A stretch of 64,000 nucleotides of DNA, taken from assembly GCF_014196535.1 (NCBI RefSeq), contig NZ_JACIDU010000001.1, positions 124,001 to 188,000 of the forward strand. Direction: 5' to 3'. Below, piece by piece: positions 1 through 9,063 of the stretch (position 1 is the stretch's first letter; each line of letters starts with the position of its first letter). The notes under the pieces are model-generated. The model had not been told where the DNA came from. It worked only from the letters and a program-made list of their open reading frames with translations, and ran no database searches. The DNA comes from Allorhizobium borbori (GTDB lineage: Bacteria > Pseudomonadota > Alphaproteobacteria > Rhizobiales > Rhizobiaceae). The position numbers were made by a program, and so were the translations under genes.

Positions 1-1277
1 AACATCCGGTGAGCGGGCAGAACCGGGCCGACGAAATCGGATCGGTGGCGAAAGCCCTTGAAGGCTTCCGTCATACGCTGTCGCAGTCGCGCCGTCTGGA
101 GCAGGAAGCCAATGCCCACCGCCAGGACGCCGAGAACCAGCGCTCGCTTTCGGAGACGGATCGCAACCGTGCCGCCGAACTGCAACGTCACATCGTGGGG
201 ATTGTCGGCGAAGGCCTGAGCGCACTGTCGCGCGGCGAGCTTACCTATCGCATCACAGAGGACTTCCCCGGCGAGTATGCCAAGCTGCGCAGTGACTTCA
301 ACTCGGCCATCGCCAGCCTTGACGAGACGATCATGACCGTCAACAGCGCAATCCACGGCATCGGCAGTGGAACGGGCGAGATTTCGGTCAGCGTTTCCAA
401 CCTGTCGCAGCGCACCGAACAGCAGGCTGCCAGCCTGGAGGAAACCGCAGCTGCGCTCAACGAGATCACCGAGCAGGTGAACTCCAGCGCCGAAAACGCC
501 AAGTCTGCCGCCAAGTCCGTCACGATGACCTGTTCGGATGCGGAGAAGTCGGGGGAAATCGTCCAGCGCGCGATCACTTCGATGCACGCCATCGAAAGCT
601 CTTCGAGCCAGATCGGCCAAATCATCGGCGTGATCGACGAGATTGCCTTCCAGACCAACCTGCTGGCCCTCAACGCCGGTGTCGAAGCTGCCCGCGCCGG
701 TGACGCCGGCAAGGGTTTTGCGGTCGTCGCCCAGGAAGTGCGTCAGCTCGCGCAGCGTTCGGCAGAAGCCGCCAAGGAAATCCGCGCCCTCATCAACGCC
801 TCCTCGACGCAGGTGGCCGATGGCGTCGATCTCGTCGGCAAGGCCGGCACCGCACTGCAAAGCATCGCCTCTCAGGTTCTCCAGATCAGCGGTCTCATTC
901 AGGAAATCTCGCAGTCGGCCAGCGAACAGGCCGTTGGCCTGAAGGAAGTCAATGCGGCCATGAATCAGATGGATCAGGTGACGCAGCACAATGCCGCCAT
1001 GGTGGAAGAAACCACGGCCGCCTCCATGACGCTGAAGGACGAGGCCGAACGCCTGAGGACGCTGGCCAGCCGCTTCCACATCTCGGGTGGCCAGATGTCG
1101 ACGGGTCAGGGCTCGGCCTCGGCGGCGCTCCGCGATACGGCCGCGACGATGCGCGCCGCCACCTCGCCCCGCCCGGCACGGGTCGAAGCGCCCGCACCGC
1201 GCCCTGCCGTCCGTGCGCCGGCCCGGGCCGCAGCGGCTGCAACGGCCGCTGCCACGGATAGCTGGGAAGAGTTCTAA
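1..1277 (+). CDS. Methyl-accepting chemotaxis protein, C-terminal part (cut by window edge)
   Basis: Cytoplasmic part of a chemoreceptor that controls the CheA kinase. The reading frame is open to the left edge, so the sensor domain, membrane segments and first HAMP lie outside the window. Visible are a second HAMP-like stretch (roughly nucleotides 190-320), then the long helical signalling domain whose hairpin tip reads FQTNLLALNAGVEAARAG, the kinase-contact motif of this family. An Ala/Pro-rich linker follows and the protein ends in SWEEF, a pentapeptide of the type that tethers the CheR methyltransferase and CheB. A rho-independent terminator follows directly. The family call is certain; the ligand cannot be inferred. 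Confidence 0.95.
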   Translation, partial: HPVSGQNRADEIGSVAKALEGFRHTLSQSRRLEQEANAHRQDAENQRSLSETDRNRAAELQRHIVGIVGEGLSALSRGELTYRITEDFPGEYAKLRSDFNSAIASLDETIMTVNSAIHGIGSGTGEISVSVSNLSQRTEQQAASLEETAAALNEITEQVNSSAENAKSAAKSVTMTCSDAEKSGEIVQRAITSMHAIESSSSQIGQIIGVIDEIAFQTNLLALNAGVEAARAGDAGKGFAVVAQEVRQLAQRSAEAAKEIRALINASSTQVADGVDLVGKAGTALQSIASQVLQISGLIQEISQSASEQAVGLKEVNAAMNQMDQVTQHNAAMVEETTAASMTLKDEAERLRTLASRFHISGGQMSTGQGSASAALRDTAATMRAATSPRPARVEAPAPRPAVRAPARAAAAATAAATDSWEEF

Positions 1278-1300
1278 GCCCGGCATTCAGTTGAACAAGA

Positions 1301-1329
1301 AGGCCGCCGGCATGCCCGGCGGCCTTTTT
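1301..1329 (+). terminator. Rho-independent terminator of the chemoreceptor gene
   Basis: Perfect 10 bp stem (AGGCCGCCGG at 1301-1310 and CCGGCGGCCT at 1316-1325) with a 5-base loop, followed by T residues. It begins 24 bases after the chemoreceptor stop codon. Confidence 0.9.
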
Positions 1330-1357
1330 CATATACAAATTTCCGCGGCACCGACCC

Positions 1358-1462
1358 TAAAGCGTGTCGCGCAAAAGTGTGCAGCGGTTTTGCGCCAACG
1401 ACTTGCGAGAAACCAAAGCTTTAAAGCGCGGTCGTGAAGCTGAAAGATCGCGACGCGCTTTA
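1358..1462. repeat. RIME-like intergenic palindromic repeat
   Basis: A ~105 bp element whose two ends are near-perfect inverted copies of each other (TAAAGCGTGTCGCG at 1358-1371 against CGCGACGCGCTTTA at 1449-1462, 13 of 14 matching). It contains two inner palindromes: GCGCAAAA/TTTTGCGC (1369-1376 and 1388-1395) and TAAAGCGCG/CGCGCTTTA (1422-1430 and 1454-1462). Size and two-palindrome layout match the Rhizobium-specific intergenic mosaic elements (RIME). It lies between the terminator and the metK control region. Family assignment is from memory of the general layout. Confidence 0.75.
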
Positions 1463-1506
1463 GGCCGGCTTGCGGACAGATCCGCAGTTGCGCCGAAACA
1501 CTGAAC

Positions 1507-1528
1507 GACATAAAGATATGCTTATGTC
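1507..1528. promoter_or_regulatory. 22 bp palindromic operator candidate upstream of metK
   Basis: GACATAA (1507-1513) and TTATGTC (1522-1528) are perfect inverted arms, and the centre ATAT is also symmetric, so 18 of 22 positions are palindromic. It sits about 70 bases before the metK start. Methionine-cycle genes in many proteobacteria are repressed by ArsR-family regulators (SahR/SamR type) that bind palindromes of this AT-rich form. Binding of such a protein here is inference. Confidence 0.55.
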
Positions 1529-1597
1529 CTTGTGCGCTTGTTTTCCGACTGCGAACTGAATAGAAGCCTTTTACCGTTTCTTTGAGGGGAATCCCGA

Positions 1598-2839
<1,242 letters not shown>

Positions 2840-2862
2840 ATGAGCCAAGAGGACACCGGCCA

Positions 2863-3564
2863 GTGAGTGAAGAGATACGAGGCAGCCGCGCGACCGAAGC
2901 GTTCTTCGGTCGGCGCAAGGGCAAGGCTTTGCGCGAGCGGCAGGTGGATGTCATGGAACATCTGCTGCCAGCCTTGCGCATCGATCCGAAATCGCCGCCC
3001 GTTACCGATCTGGCCGGGCTGTTCCCCCATCCGGTCGAGCGTATCAGGCTGGAAATCGGCTTTGGCGGCGGCGAACATCTCGCCCACCGCGCACAGGAAG
3101 AACCGGCGACCGGCTTCATCGGCGTGGAGCCTTTCGTCAATTCCATGGCCAAGCTTCTGGCCAGCGTACGCGATCTCGGCCTGAACAATATCCGCGTCTT
3201 TGACGACGATGCGACATTTCTGCTCGACTGGCTGCCCGCGGGCTCCATCGACCAGATCGACCTGCTCTACGCGGACCCCTGGCCGAAGCGCAAGCACTGG
3301 AAGCGTCGCTTCGTTTCACAGGTCAATCTCGAGCGTTTTCATCGCGTGCTGAAACCGGGCGGCGTGTTCTGCTTCGCCTCGGACATCGATACCTATGTGA
3401 ACTGGACGTTACAGCATTGCAGCCGGCATGGCGGCTTTGCCTGGACGGCGCGCAATGCCAGCGACTGGTTGACGCCCTATGCCGGATGGCCGGGCACGCG
3501 CTATGAGGCCAAGGCCAAGCGTGAAGGGCGTTCATCCGCCTACCTGACCTTCCGCCGGGTCTGA
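2863..3564 (+). CDS. trmB: tRNA (guanine-46-N7)-methyltransferase
   Basis: Methylates G46 of the tRNA variable loop using SAM. 233 residues. The SAM-binding glycine loop [10 protein letters not shown] lies near residue 64, and the TrmB signature [12 protein letters not shown] near residue 138 holds the catalytic/tRNA-binding residues. The GTG start follows an AGAGGA ribosome site. It lies 23 bases behind metK, whose product supplies its cofactor. A strong hairpin ends the unit. Confidence 0.95.
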   Translation: MSEEIRGSRATEAFFGRRKGKALRERQVDVMEHLLPALRIDPKSPPVTDLAGLFPHPVERIRLEIGFGGGEHLAHRAQEEPATGFIGVEPFVNSMAKLLASVRDLGLNNIRVFDDDATFLLDWLPAGSIDQIDLLYADPWPKRKHWKRRFVSQVNLERFHRVLKPGGVFCFASDIDTYVNWTLQHCSRHGGFAWTARNASDWLTPYAGWPGTRYEAKAKREGRSSAYLTFRRV

Positions 3565-3600
3565 CGATCCGGCCACGCCGAAAATCTGTCGTGAACCCAG

Positions 3601-3624
3601 GCCCGCCGCCCACCGGCGGGCTTT
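3601..3624 (+). terminator. Terminator after trmB
   Basis: Perfect 8 bp GC stem GCCCGCCG (3601-3608) / CGGCGGGC (3614-3621) followed by TTT, 36 bases after the trmB stop. It separates the metK-trmB unit from the convergent DUF1150 gene. Confidence 0.75.
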
Positions 3625-3657
3625 CCTGTTCAAGCCATCAGGAAAGCGGGAGTTTGC

Positions 3658-3915
3658 TCAGTGCAGGCTGACCGTCTTGAGGTCGTCTTCCGCAGCCTTG
3701 AAGAAGGTGCTGGAACGGTTGTCGGTCAGGAGGATCGGCGTACCATCCGCGCCAAACAGCGCCCAGAGGTCGAGTTCCGGATCAATGGACGGTGCCTCGG
3801 GGAAGCATCGCGTTACTTCTTCCGAGCGCATCTTGCGCACATAGGCAACTTCACCCGATCCCAGATGCGCCAGTTGCGAACGGGTCAAACGGGCGTGGGC
3901 TTCTTTCAAGAGCAT
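3658..3915 (-). CDS. DUF1150 family protein
   Basis: Small conserved alphaproteobacterial protein of unknown function, 85 residues from the ATG at 3915. That start is chosen because GGAG sits 8 bases upstream; an in-frame start 15 codons earlier has no ribosome site. The protein has a MLLKEAHARLT start, a conserved VAYVRKM segment and a central LFGADGTPILLTD loop. No signal peptide or membrane segment. It lies 48 bases downstream of hsp20 on the same strand, a neighbour arrangement that suggests coregulation with heat shock. Function unknown. Confidence 0.85.
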   Translation of the reverse strand: MLLKEAHARLTRSQLAHLGSGEVAYVRKMRSEEVTRCFPEAPSIDPELDLWALFGADGTPILLTDNRSSTFFKAAEDDLKTVSLH

Positions 3916-3963
3916 TGCTGTTTCTCCGTGAAACAGAGGGATTCTCGGCTTTCGCCTCAATGC

Positions 3964-4380
3964 TCAGTCTGGGACGGAAATGTTAATTTTCCGCACTACG
4001 ACGACGTGTTCGGGACGAATGAGGTCGATCGAAAGAAGGCCGTTGCGCAGGGCCGCACCATGCACCTCGATACCTTCGGCCAGAAGAAAGATACGCTGGA
4101 ACTGCCGCGCCGCGATGCCGCGATAGATGAACTCCGCTTCCGGGCGCTCCGCCTGCCTTCCCCGCACGATAAGACGGTTTTCTTCCGTCAGGACATCGAG
4201 TTCGCCTTCCGAAAAGCCTGCAACCGCCAGTGTGATACGCAGATAGTCGACATTCGTATCCTTCGGGCGCAGGCGCTCGATATTGTAGGGCGGATAGCCG
4301 TCATTGCCGCGCATGTTCCGGCGCAAGGTTTCCTCAAGCATGTCAAAGCCGACAAGCAGGGGATGCGAGAACGGACTCAT
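3964..4380 (-). CDS. Small heat-shock protein, Hsp20 (alpha-crystallin) family
   Basis: ATP-independent holdase chaperone that keeps unfolding proteins soluble. 138 residues from the ATG at 4380, chosen because TGGAG lies 5 bases upstream. The alpha-crystallin domain spans about residues 34-125, containing LAVAGFSEGELDV, ENRLIVRGR and NGLLSIDL. The C-terminal tail carries an I-x-I motif (INI), used for oligomer assembly. A predicted sigma-32 promoter lies about 50-80 bases upstream. Rhizobia carry several Hsp20 paralogues, so no specific symbol is given. Confidence 0.93.
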   Translation of the reverse strand: MSPFSHPLLVGFDMLEETLRRNMRGNDGYPPYNIERLRPKDTNVDYLRITLAVAGFSEGELDVLTEENRLIVRGRQAERPEAEFIYRGIAARQFQRIFLLAEGIEVHGAALRNGLLSIDLIRPEHVVVVRKINISVPD

Positions 4381-4431
4381 TGTATCTCCAGTCATTTCCC
4401 GCCTCATTTTGGGACCAATAAGCAATCGTGA

Positions 4432-4459
4432 ATATACGGAACAGGGGTCCCCTTGCAAG
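4432..4459 (-). promoter_or_regulatory. Predicted RpoH (sigma-32) promoter of hsp20
   Basis: Read on the minus strand: CTTGCAA at 4459-4453, then CGTATAT at 4438-4432, with exactly 17 bases between CTTG and CGTAT. The alphaproteobacterial sigma-32 consensus is about CTTGNAA, N16-18, CYTATNT, so this differs at one -10 position. The inferred transcript would start about 45 bases before the hsp20 ATG. Confidence 0.6.
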
Positions 4460-4559
4460 GAACAGACGAACAAAAGCTGGGCCGGTCAGGCTGCGACATC
4501 TTGACATGGGCAGGGTCACGGATTCCTATCGGGCACCAAAAGACGACCTGAAGGACATC

Positions 4560-5504
4560 ATGACTGTGCCACAGAAGATCATCATCGATACCGATCCGGG
4601 GCAGGACGATGCTGCCGCCATCATGCTGGCGCTGGGCAGTCCGGAGGAGCTTGAAGTTGTCGGCATTTGCGCTGTCGCCGGGAACGTTCCCCTGGCGCTG
4701 ACGAGCCGCAACGTGCGAATCATCTGCGAACTCGCGGGCCGTCCCGACATGAAGGTTTACGAGGGCGCATCGGCACCTATCGCCCGGCCGCTGGTTACGG
4801 CCGAACACGTTCACGGCAAGACCGGCCTGGACGGCACGGAACTCGCAGAGCCGACCATGGGCGTCCAGCCGCAGCATGCAGTGGACTTCATCATCGAAAC
4901 GATCCTGCGCGAACCCGCCGATACGGTAACGCTCTGCACACTGGGTCCATTGACCAATATCGGTCTGGCGCTGCGCAAGGCGCCGGAGATTGCGCCGCGC
5001 GTAAAGCGCCTTGTGATGATGGGCGGCGGCTTTTTCGAGGGGGGCAACATCACGCCTGCGGCCGAGTTCAACATCTACGTCGATCCGGAAGCGGCAGCAA
5101 TGGTCTTTGCCTCCGGCATACCAATCACCATGATGCCGCTTGACCTCACCCACCGCCTTCTGACCCTCGAACACCGGGTGGCGCGTCTCAAGGCCGTCGG
5201 CACGCGCCCTGCGGTGGCCCTTGCGGAAATGCTCGAATTCTTCGAGCGCTTCGATCTGGAGAAATATGGCAGCGACGGCGGCCCGCTGCACGACCCATCG
5301 GTCATCGCCTGGCTTATCAGGCCGTCATTGTTTTCCGGCAGGGATTGCAACGTGGAGATCGAAACCCAGTCACCACTGACCCTGGGCATGACCGTCGTCG
5401 ACTGGTGGGGCGTTTCCGGACGGGCACCCAATGCTTCCGTCATGCGGTTTGCCGACGATCAGGGCTTTTTCGACCTGCTGACGGAACGGGTCGCGCGTCT
5501 GTGA
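4560..5504 (+). CDS. Inosine-uridine preferring nucleoside hydrolase family protein
   Basis: Hydrolyses the N-glycosidic bond of ribonucleosides to free base and ribose (salvage). 314 residues from the ATG at 4560, which has GAAGGA just upstream; longer in-frame starts would run into the hsp20 promoter. The calcium-binding and catalytic motif DTDPGQDD is at residues 10-17, and a conserved MGGGFFEGGN loop and downstream HDP (LHDPSVIAW) complete the active site. Divergent from hsp20. The exact nucleoside is not decided by the sequence. Confidence 0.92.
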   Translation: MTVPQKIIIDTDPGQDDAAAIMLALGSPEELEVVGICAVAGNVPLALTSRNVRIICELAGRPDMKVYEGASAPIARPLVTAEHVHGKTGLDGTELAEPTMGVQPQHAVDFIIETILREPADTVTLCTLGPLTNIGLALRKAPEIAPRVKRLVMMGGGFFEGGNITPAAEFNIYVDPEAAAMVFASGIPITMMPLDLTHRLLTLEHRVARLKAVGTRPAVALAEMLEFFERFDLEKYGSDGGPLHDPSVIAWLIRPSLFSGRDCNVEIETQSPLTLGMTVVDWWGVSGRAPNASVMRFADDQGFFDLLTERVARL

Positions 5505-5522
5505 TCAATCCAGAAAACGTCA

Positions 5523-5557
5523 AAAGGCCGGAGCGGCGTCTCGCTGCTCCGACCTTT
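5523..5557. terminator. Bidirectional terminator between nucleoside hydrolase and praR
   Basis: 12 bp stem with one mismatch: AAAGGCCGGAGC (5523-5534) and GCTCCGACCTTT (5546-5557), 11-base loop. The two convergent genes both end within 45 bases of it, and the arms provide short T runs in both directions. Confidence 0.7.
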
Positions 5558-5597
5558 CAAACACAAGCGACCGTGAGGCCGCTGAAATCACCGGATA

Positions 5598-6020
5598 TTA
5601 CTCGGCATCGCCCTCTTCGGCGAGCGTCTTGACCAGGTCAACGATGCGGCGGCGCACCTTAGGATCGCTGATCTTCACAAAGGCGCGGTTCAACTGCAGG
5701 CCTTCGGCTGACGACAGGAAATCAACGACATAATTGGAACTGGCGGCTTCTGCCATGCCATCGGCGCGGGCCGGCGTCTCACCCGGGGCGTCCTCGAAGA
5801 AGAAAGATACCGGAACGTTCAGGATGCTGGAAATATTCTGAAGGCGGCTTGCGCCGACACGGTTCGTGCCCTTTTCATATTTCTGAATCTGCTGGAAGGT
5901 AATGCCGAGACTTTCGCCAAGCTTTTCCTGGCTCATACCCAGCATCGTGCGACGAAGCCTGATCCTGCTACCGACATGGATATCGATCGGATTCGGCTTT
6001 TTCTTGTTCTCAATCATCAT
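5598..6020 (-). CDS. praR: XRE-family transcriptional regulator, PraR/PhrR type
   Basis: DNA-binding regulator of 140 residues. The helix-turn-helix covers about residues 17-72 (VGSRIRLRRTMLGMSQEKLG, then ITFQQIQKYEKGTNRV). The acidic C-terminal half is typical of rhizobial PraR, a repressor affecting quorum sensing, biofilm and attachment; the Sinorhizobium homologue PhrR is induced by low pH. It directly follows lnt on the same strand, the order described for actA-phrR in Sinorhizobium. Start: two adjacent ATG codons (6020 and 6017) follow AGGACGAC; either is possible. The family name is recognised by sequence and neighbour. Confidence 0.85.
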   Translation of the reverse strand: MMIENKKKPNPIDIHVGSRIRLRRTMLGMSQEKLGESLGITFQQIQKYEKGTNRVGASRLQNISSILNVPVSFFFEDAPGETPARADGMAEAASSNYVVDFLSSAEGLQLNRAFVKISDPKVRRRIVDLVKTLAEEGDAE

Positions 6021-6162
6021 GTCGTCCTGATTATTGTTTACACTCGGACACTTGCAGCACCGCCGCACAACCGGACGTAGATCGTCGCCCCGCCCCACAA
6101 CAAAGCATCAACGTGCCTAGCACCAGAAAGTTCCGGCACTATGCAATTTTAGGGGTTTTCGG

Positions 6163-7758
6163 TCAATTCTTCAGAGAAACAAAACGTTCCCGCATAAAAA
6201 CAGCATAAAACAATACTGTCAGGATAATCAACCACAAGTTAAATTTTCGCCACTTTGAGAACGGGCCCGGGCCGGCTTTCATATCCACGGTAGCATCGAC
6301 TTTTCCTTTAGCACCAAGCGCTAAACCCTCAAGAATTCTCCCTTTTTCGTCAACGACAGCCGAAATGCCGTTGTTGGCCGCGCGAATCAGCGGAAGGCCG
6401 GTTTCCACAGCCCGGATCCGGGCCTGCTGGAAATGCTGCCAGGGACCGGGCGTGAGGCCAAACCAGGCGTCGTTGGTGACATTCAGCAGGGCGTTGGCAC
6501 CCTTTTCCAGACCCTCCATCTCATCCGGAAAGATGATTTCGTAGCAGATGAGCGGGTAGAGCGCCGTACCGTCGGGCAGGGTCAGCAGCGAACGCCGGGA
6601 GGCCGCCGTGAAGCCGCCCGGCAGGGCAATCATGTTGTCGATGCCGAACTCCCTCAACAAGCCTTCCATCGGAACATATTCGCCGAACGGCGTCAGATGC
6701 ACCTTGTCGGAGGCAGCGAGGATCTGTCCGCTGCTGTCGATGACATAGACCGAATTGTAATACCGCGGCGGATAGCCTGCGGCGGCAGCCTCGACACGCA
6801 CCGCACCCGTCACGAGGATCTGACCATCGTCCAGCGTGTCGGCGATGGCCGCGAGCGCATCGGTATTCTCCGTCAGGATGAAAGGGATCGAGGTTTCCGG
6901 CCAGACGATGATATCGGGACGCGGAGAACCCTCTGCCGGCGGCAGGGCGGACAGGCGCAGATGCTCCTTGAAGATCGCCGCGCGGTCGCCGCCTTCGAGC
7001 TTTTCCGACTGGTCGATGGCCGGCTGCACCAGACGGACATTGAAGCGCTTGCCGCCCTCAGCCGCCGGCTGGGAAAGGCTCCAGAACCCATAGCCGAACT
7101 GCGCGGCCAACAGGACCGCAGCCAGACCGACCCCGGTTTTCAACCCCTTTTTCGTGCCGAAGAGCGCGGGGGCGGCGCAGACGAGTACTGCCAATACCGT
7201 CATGCCATGCACCCCGACGATCGCGACAGGTTGCATCATCACCGGAATGGGCATGAAACCGTAGCCGATCGCATTCCAGGGAAAGCCGGTCAGCAGGAAG
7301 GCGCGTAACCATTCCGCCAACCCGAATCCGACTGCAAGCGCCCCGATGCGCCCGGCCCCATCCGACCAGAGAAGCCGTGCGACCAGGGCCGCAAACCCGT
7401 AATAGACAGCCAGGACAGCCGGCAGCCCCAGCGTGGCCAACGGCAATGCCCAGGCAAATTCATCGGCCTCGAGAAGAAGTGCGTTGCCGAGCCACCAGAG
7501 ACCCGCGGTGAAATAGCCAAAGCCGAAACACCAGCCAAGGAAGAAGGCAGAAGCGAAGCGGCGCAACCCGCCGCGATTGGCGCTACCCGCCGTTCCATCC
7601 AGCAGCCAGACCAGAACGGGAAATGACACGAAAAGAGCGGCGATGAAATTGAGCGGCGGCATGGCGAGCGCCGCCACCGCACCCGCCGCGATGGCCAGCA
7701 CCATCGGCCGCCACCCCCACAACAGCATGATCCTGCCAGCAAGCCGCTCCAAGCGCAT
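6163..7758 (-). CDS. lnt: Apolipoprotein N-acyltransferase
   Basis: Last step of lipoprotein maturation: N-acylates the diacylglyceryl-cysteine of apolipoproteins in the inner membrane. About 531 residues. Several N-terminal membrane helices precede a nitrilase-like periplasmic domain with the catalytic triad Glu (VWPETSIPF), Lys (DKVHLTPFGEYVP) and Cys (YPLICYEIIFPDE). A last hydrophobic helix is at the C-terminus. The ATG at 7758 has GGAAGG upstream; a TTG four codons earlier is possible. The Sinorhizobium homologue is the acid-tolerance gene actA. lspA, an earlier step of the same pathway, is at 30 kb. Confidence 0.95.
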   Translation of the reverse strand: MRLERLAGRIMLLWGWRPMVLAIAAGAVAALAMPPLNFIAALFVSFPVLVWLLDGTAGSANRGGLRRFASAFFLGWCFGFGYFTAGLWWLGNALLLEADEFAWALPLATLGLPAVLAVYYGFAALVARLLWSDGAGRIGALAVGFGLAEWLRAFLLTGFPWNAIGYGFMPIPVMMQPVAIVGVHGMTVLAVLVCAAPALFGTKKGLKTGVGLAAVLLAAQFGYGFWSLSQPAAEGGKRFNVRLVQPAIDQSEKLEGGDRAAIFKEHLRLSALPPAEGSPRPDIIVWPETSIPFILTENTDALAAIADTLDDGQILVTGAVRVEAAAAGYPPRYYNSVYVIDSSGQILAASDKVHLTPFGEYVPMEGLLREFGIDNMIALPGGFTAASRRSLLTLPDGTALYPLICYEIIFPDEMEGLEKGANALLNVTNDAWFGLTPGPWQHFQQARIRAVETGLPLIRAANNGISAVVDEKGRILEGLALGAKGKVDATVDMKAGPGPFSKWRKFNLWLIILTVLFYAVFMRERFVSLKN

Positions 7759-7890
7759 TCCCTTCCGCAAAATCCGGCGTCATCCCAGCCAAGCCGCAAG
7801 GCGGAATGCGCACGCAAGGACGCTGCCCTGCACATCGTCAGGGCAGCGAATCACATCACGCAGTCTTGCAAAAAAATGCAACGCTTGTCG

Positions 7891-9051
7891 TCAGCTCTCG
7901 TCGGTCGATGAGCCGGGTTCGGCGTCGACAGGCGCGGGAGTTCCGGATCTGGACGTTCCGTCATCCTTGATGGGACCGCGATGGTGCTGCCTGCGAACCG
8001 CCGCCGTCTTCTTGCGGACGATGCGGACACGCTTGATGCGGCGCGGATCAGCATCGAGAATGTGGAACTCGAAGCCCGGAATGGCTTCCACCACCTCGCC
8101 ACGGGCCGGAATGCGGCCAAGCGCGGAAAAGATCAGGCCGCCGAGCGTGTCGATGTCCTCGACCTGCTCGCGTACGTCGAAATCCGGTCCGAAGGCTTCG
8201 GCAATCTCTTCCAGTTCTGCACGGGCATCGGCGACAAAGGTGTCATCCGAAACCCGGACGATCATCGTATCCTCGTCGTCGTGTTCGTCCTCGATGTCGC
8301 CGACCACCATTTCCACGATGTCTTCGTGGGAAACGAGACCATCTGTGCCGCCATATTCATCTATGACGACGGCCATCTGTGTGCGGGCGGCCTGCATGCG
8401 CTTCAGCAGATCGGATGCGAGCATGGAGGGGGGAACGAAGAGGACCTCGCGAATAAGGCCGGCTTCGGCCACCGATTTATCGAGATCGACGCGGGCGAGA
8501 TCGAAAACCGGACGCGGCTGGCGTGCCGGCTTCTCGCCGCTTTCCGCCGTCGCCGTCTTCGAACTGCCGCGACGTTTGTTGCGGGCCTGACGGGTGACGT
8601 AGGACAGCACGTCGCGGATGTGAACCATGCCGCGCGGATCGTCCAGTGTCTCCCGATAGACCGGCATGCGCGAACGCCCGGAATCCTCGAACAGGACGAG
8701 AAGATCACGAATGGTGATGCTCTGCTCGACCGCTTCGATATCGGCGCGCGGCACCATCACGTCCTCGACGCGAACCTCACGGAAATGCAGGATGTTCTGC
8801 AGCATCGCGCGCTCTTCGGGCGAAAAGGCAGCACCGATATCGGAATCGGTCAGCAGCGCGTCGGCAATGTTCTCACGGAGTTTCTCACCCTGGGCGGGTC
8901 GCACGAGGCGCGCAACGCGCGCCCAGAATGACGGGCGCGCACGCGCCGCCGTCTCGTAACCGTTCGAGGTACTACTACTGCCCTCGTCGGAGGACTGGGT
9001 TCCGGTATCGTCTTGAGCCGTACCGGTCGGCCTGGAAGAAAAGTCGCTCAT
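7891..9051 (-). CDS. corC: CBS-domain protein, CorC/TlyC (HlyC/CorC) family
   Basis: 386 residues. A Ser/Thr-rich N-terminus (SSDEGSSSTSN) leads into a pair of CBS domains at about residues 95-225, starting VRVEDVMVPRADIEA. A C-terminal transporter-associated CorC_HlyC domain follows at about 270-350. The DUF21 membrane domain found in longer relatives is absent, so this is the soluble CorC type. An odd Lys/Arg/Ser-rich insert (RNKRRGSSKTATAESGEKPARQ) sits between the two CBS repeats. The family is linked to magnesium/cobalt homeostasis, but the role here is unproven. It follows ybeY, as in many proteobacteria (phoH-ybeY-corC-lnt). Confidence 0.9.
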   Translation of the reverse strand: MSDFSSRPTGTAQDDTGTQSSDEGSSSTSNGYETAARARPSFWARVARLVRPAQGEKLRENIADALLTDSDIGAAFSPEERAMLQNILHFREVRVEDVMVPRADIEAVEQSITIRDLLVLFEDSGRSRMPVYRETLDDPRGMVHIRDVLSYVTRQARNKRRGSSKTATAESGEKPARQPRPVFDLARVDLDKSVAEAGLIREVLFVPPSMLASDLLKRMQAARTQMAVVIDEYGGTDGLVSHEDIVEMVVGDIEDEHDDEDTMIVRVSDDTFVADARAELEEIAEAFGPDFDVREQVEDIDTLGGLIFSALGRIPARGEVVEAIPGFEFHILDADPRRIKRVRIVRKKTAAVRRQHHRGPIKDDGTSRSGTPAPVDAEPGSSTDES

Positions 9052-9063
9052 TATACCTGTCTG

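Noticed and set aside
1463-1597. SAM riboswitch upstream of metK
   Set aside because: No SAM-II or SAM/SAH-type pseudoknot pattern could be traced; the only structured element is the 22 bp palindrome, better explained as an operator.
4381-4430. ROSE-type RNA thermometer in the hsp20 leader
   Set aside because: A TTGCT occurs about 41 bases before the ATG, but I found no complement to the TGGAG ribosome site, which a ROSE hairpin would need.
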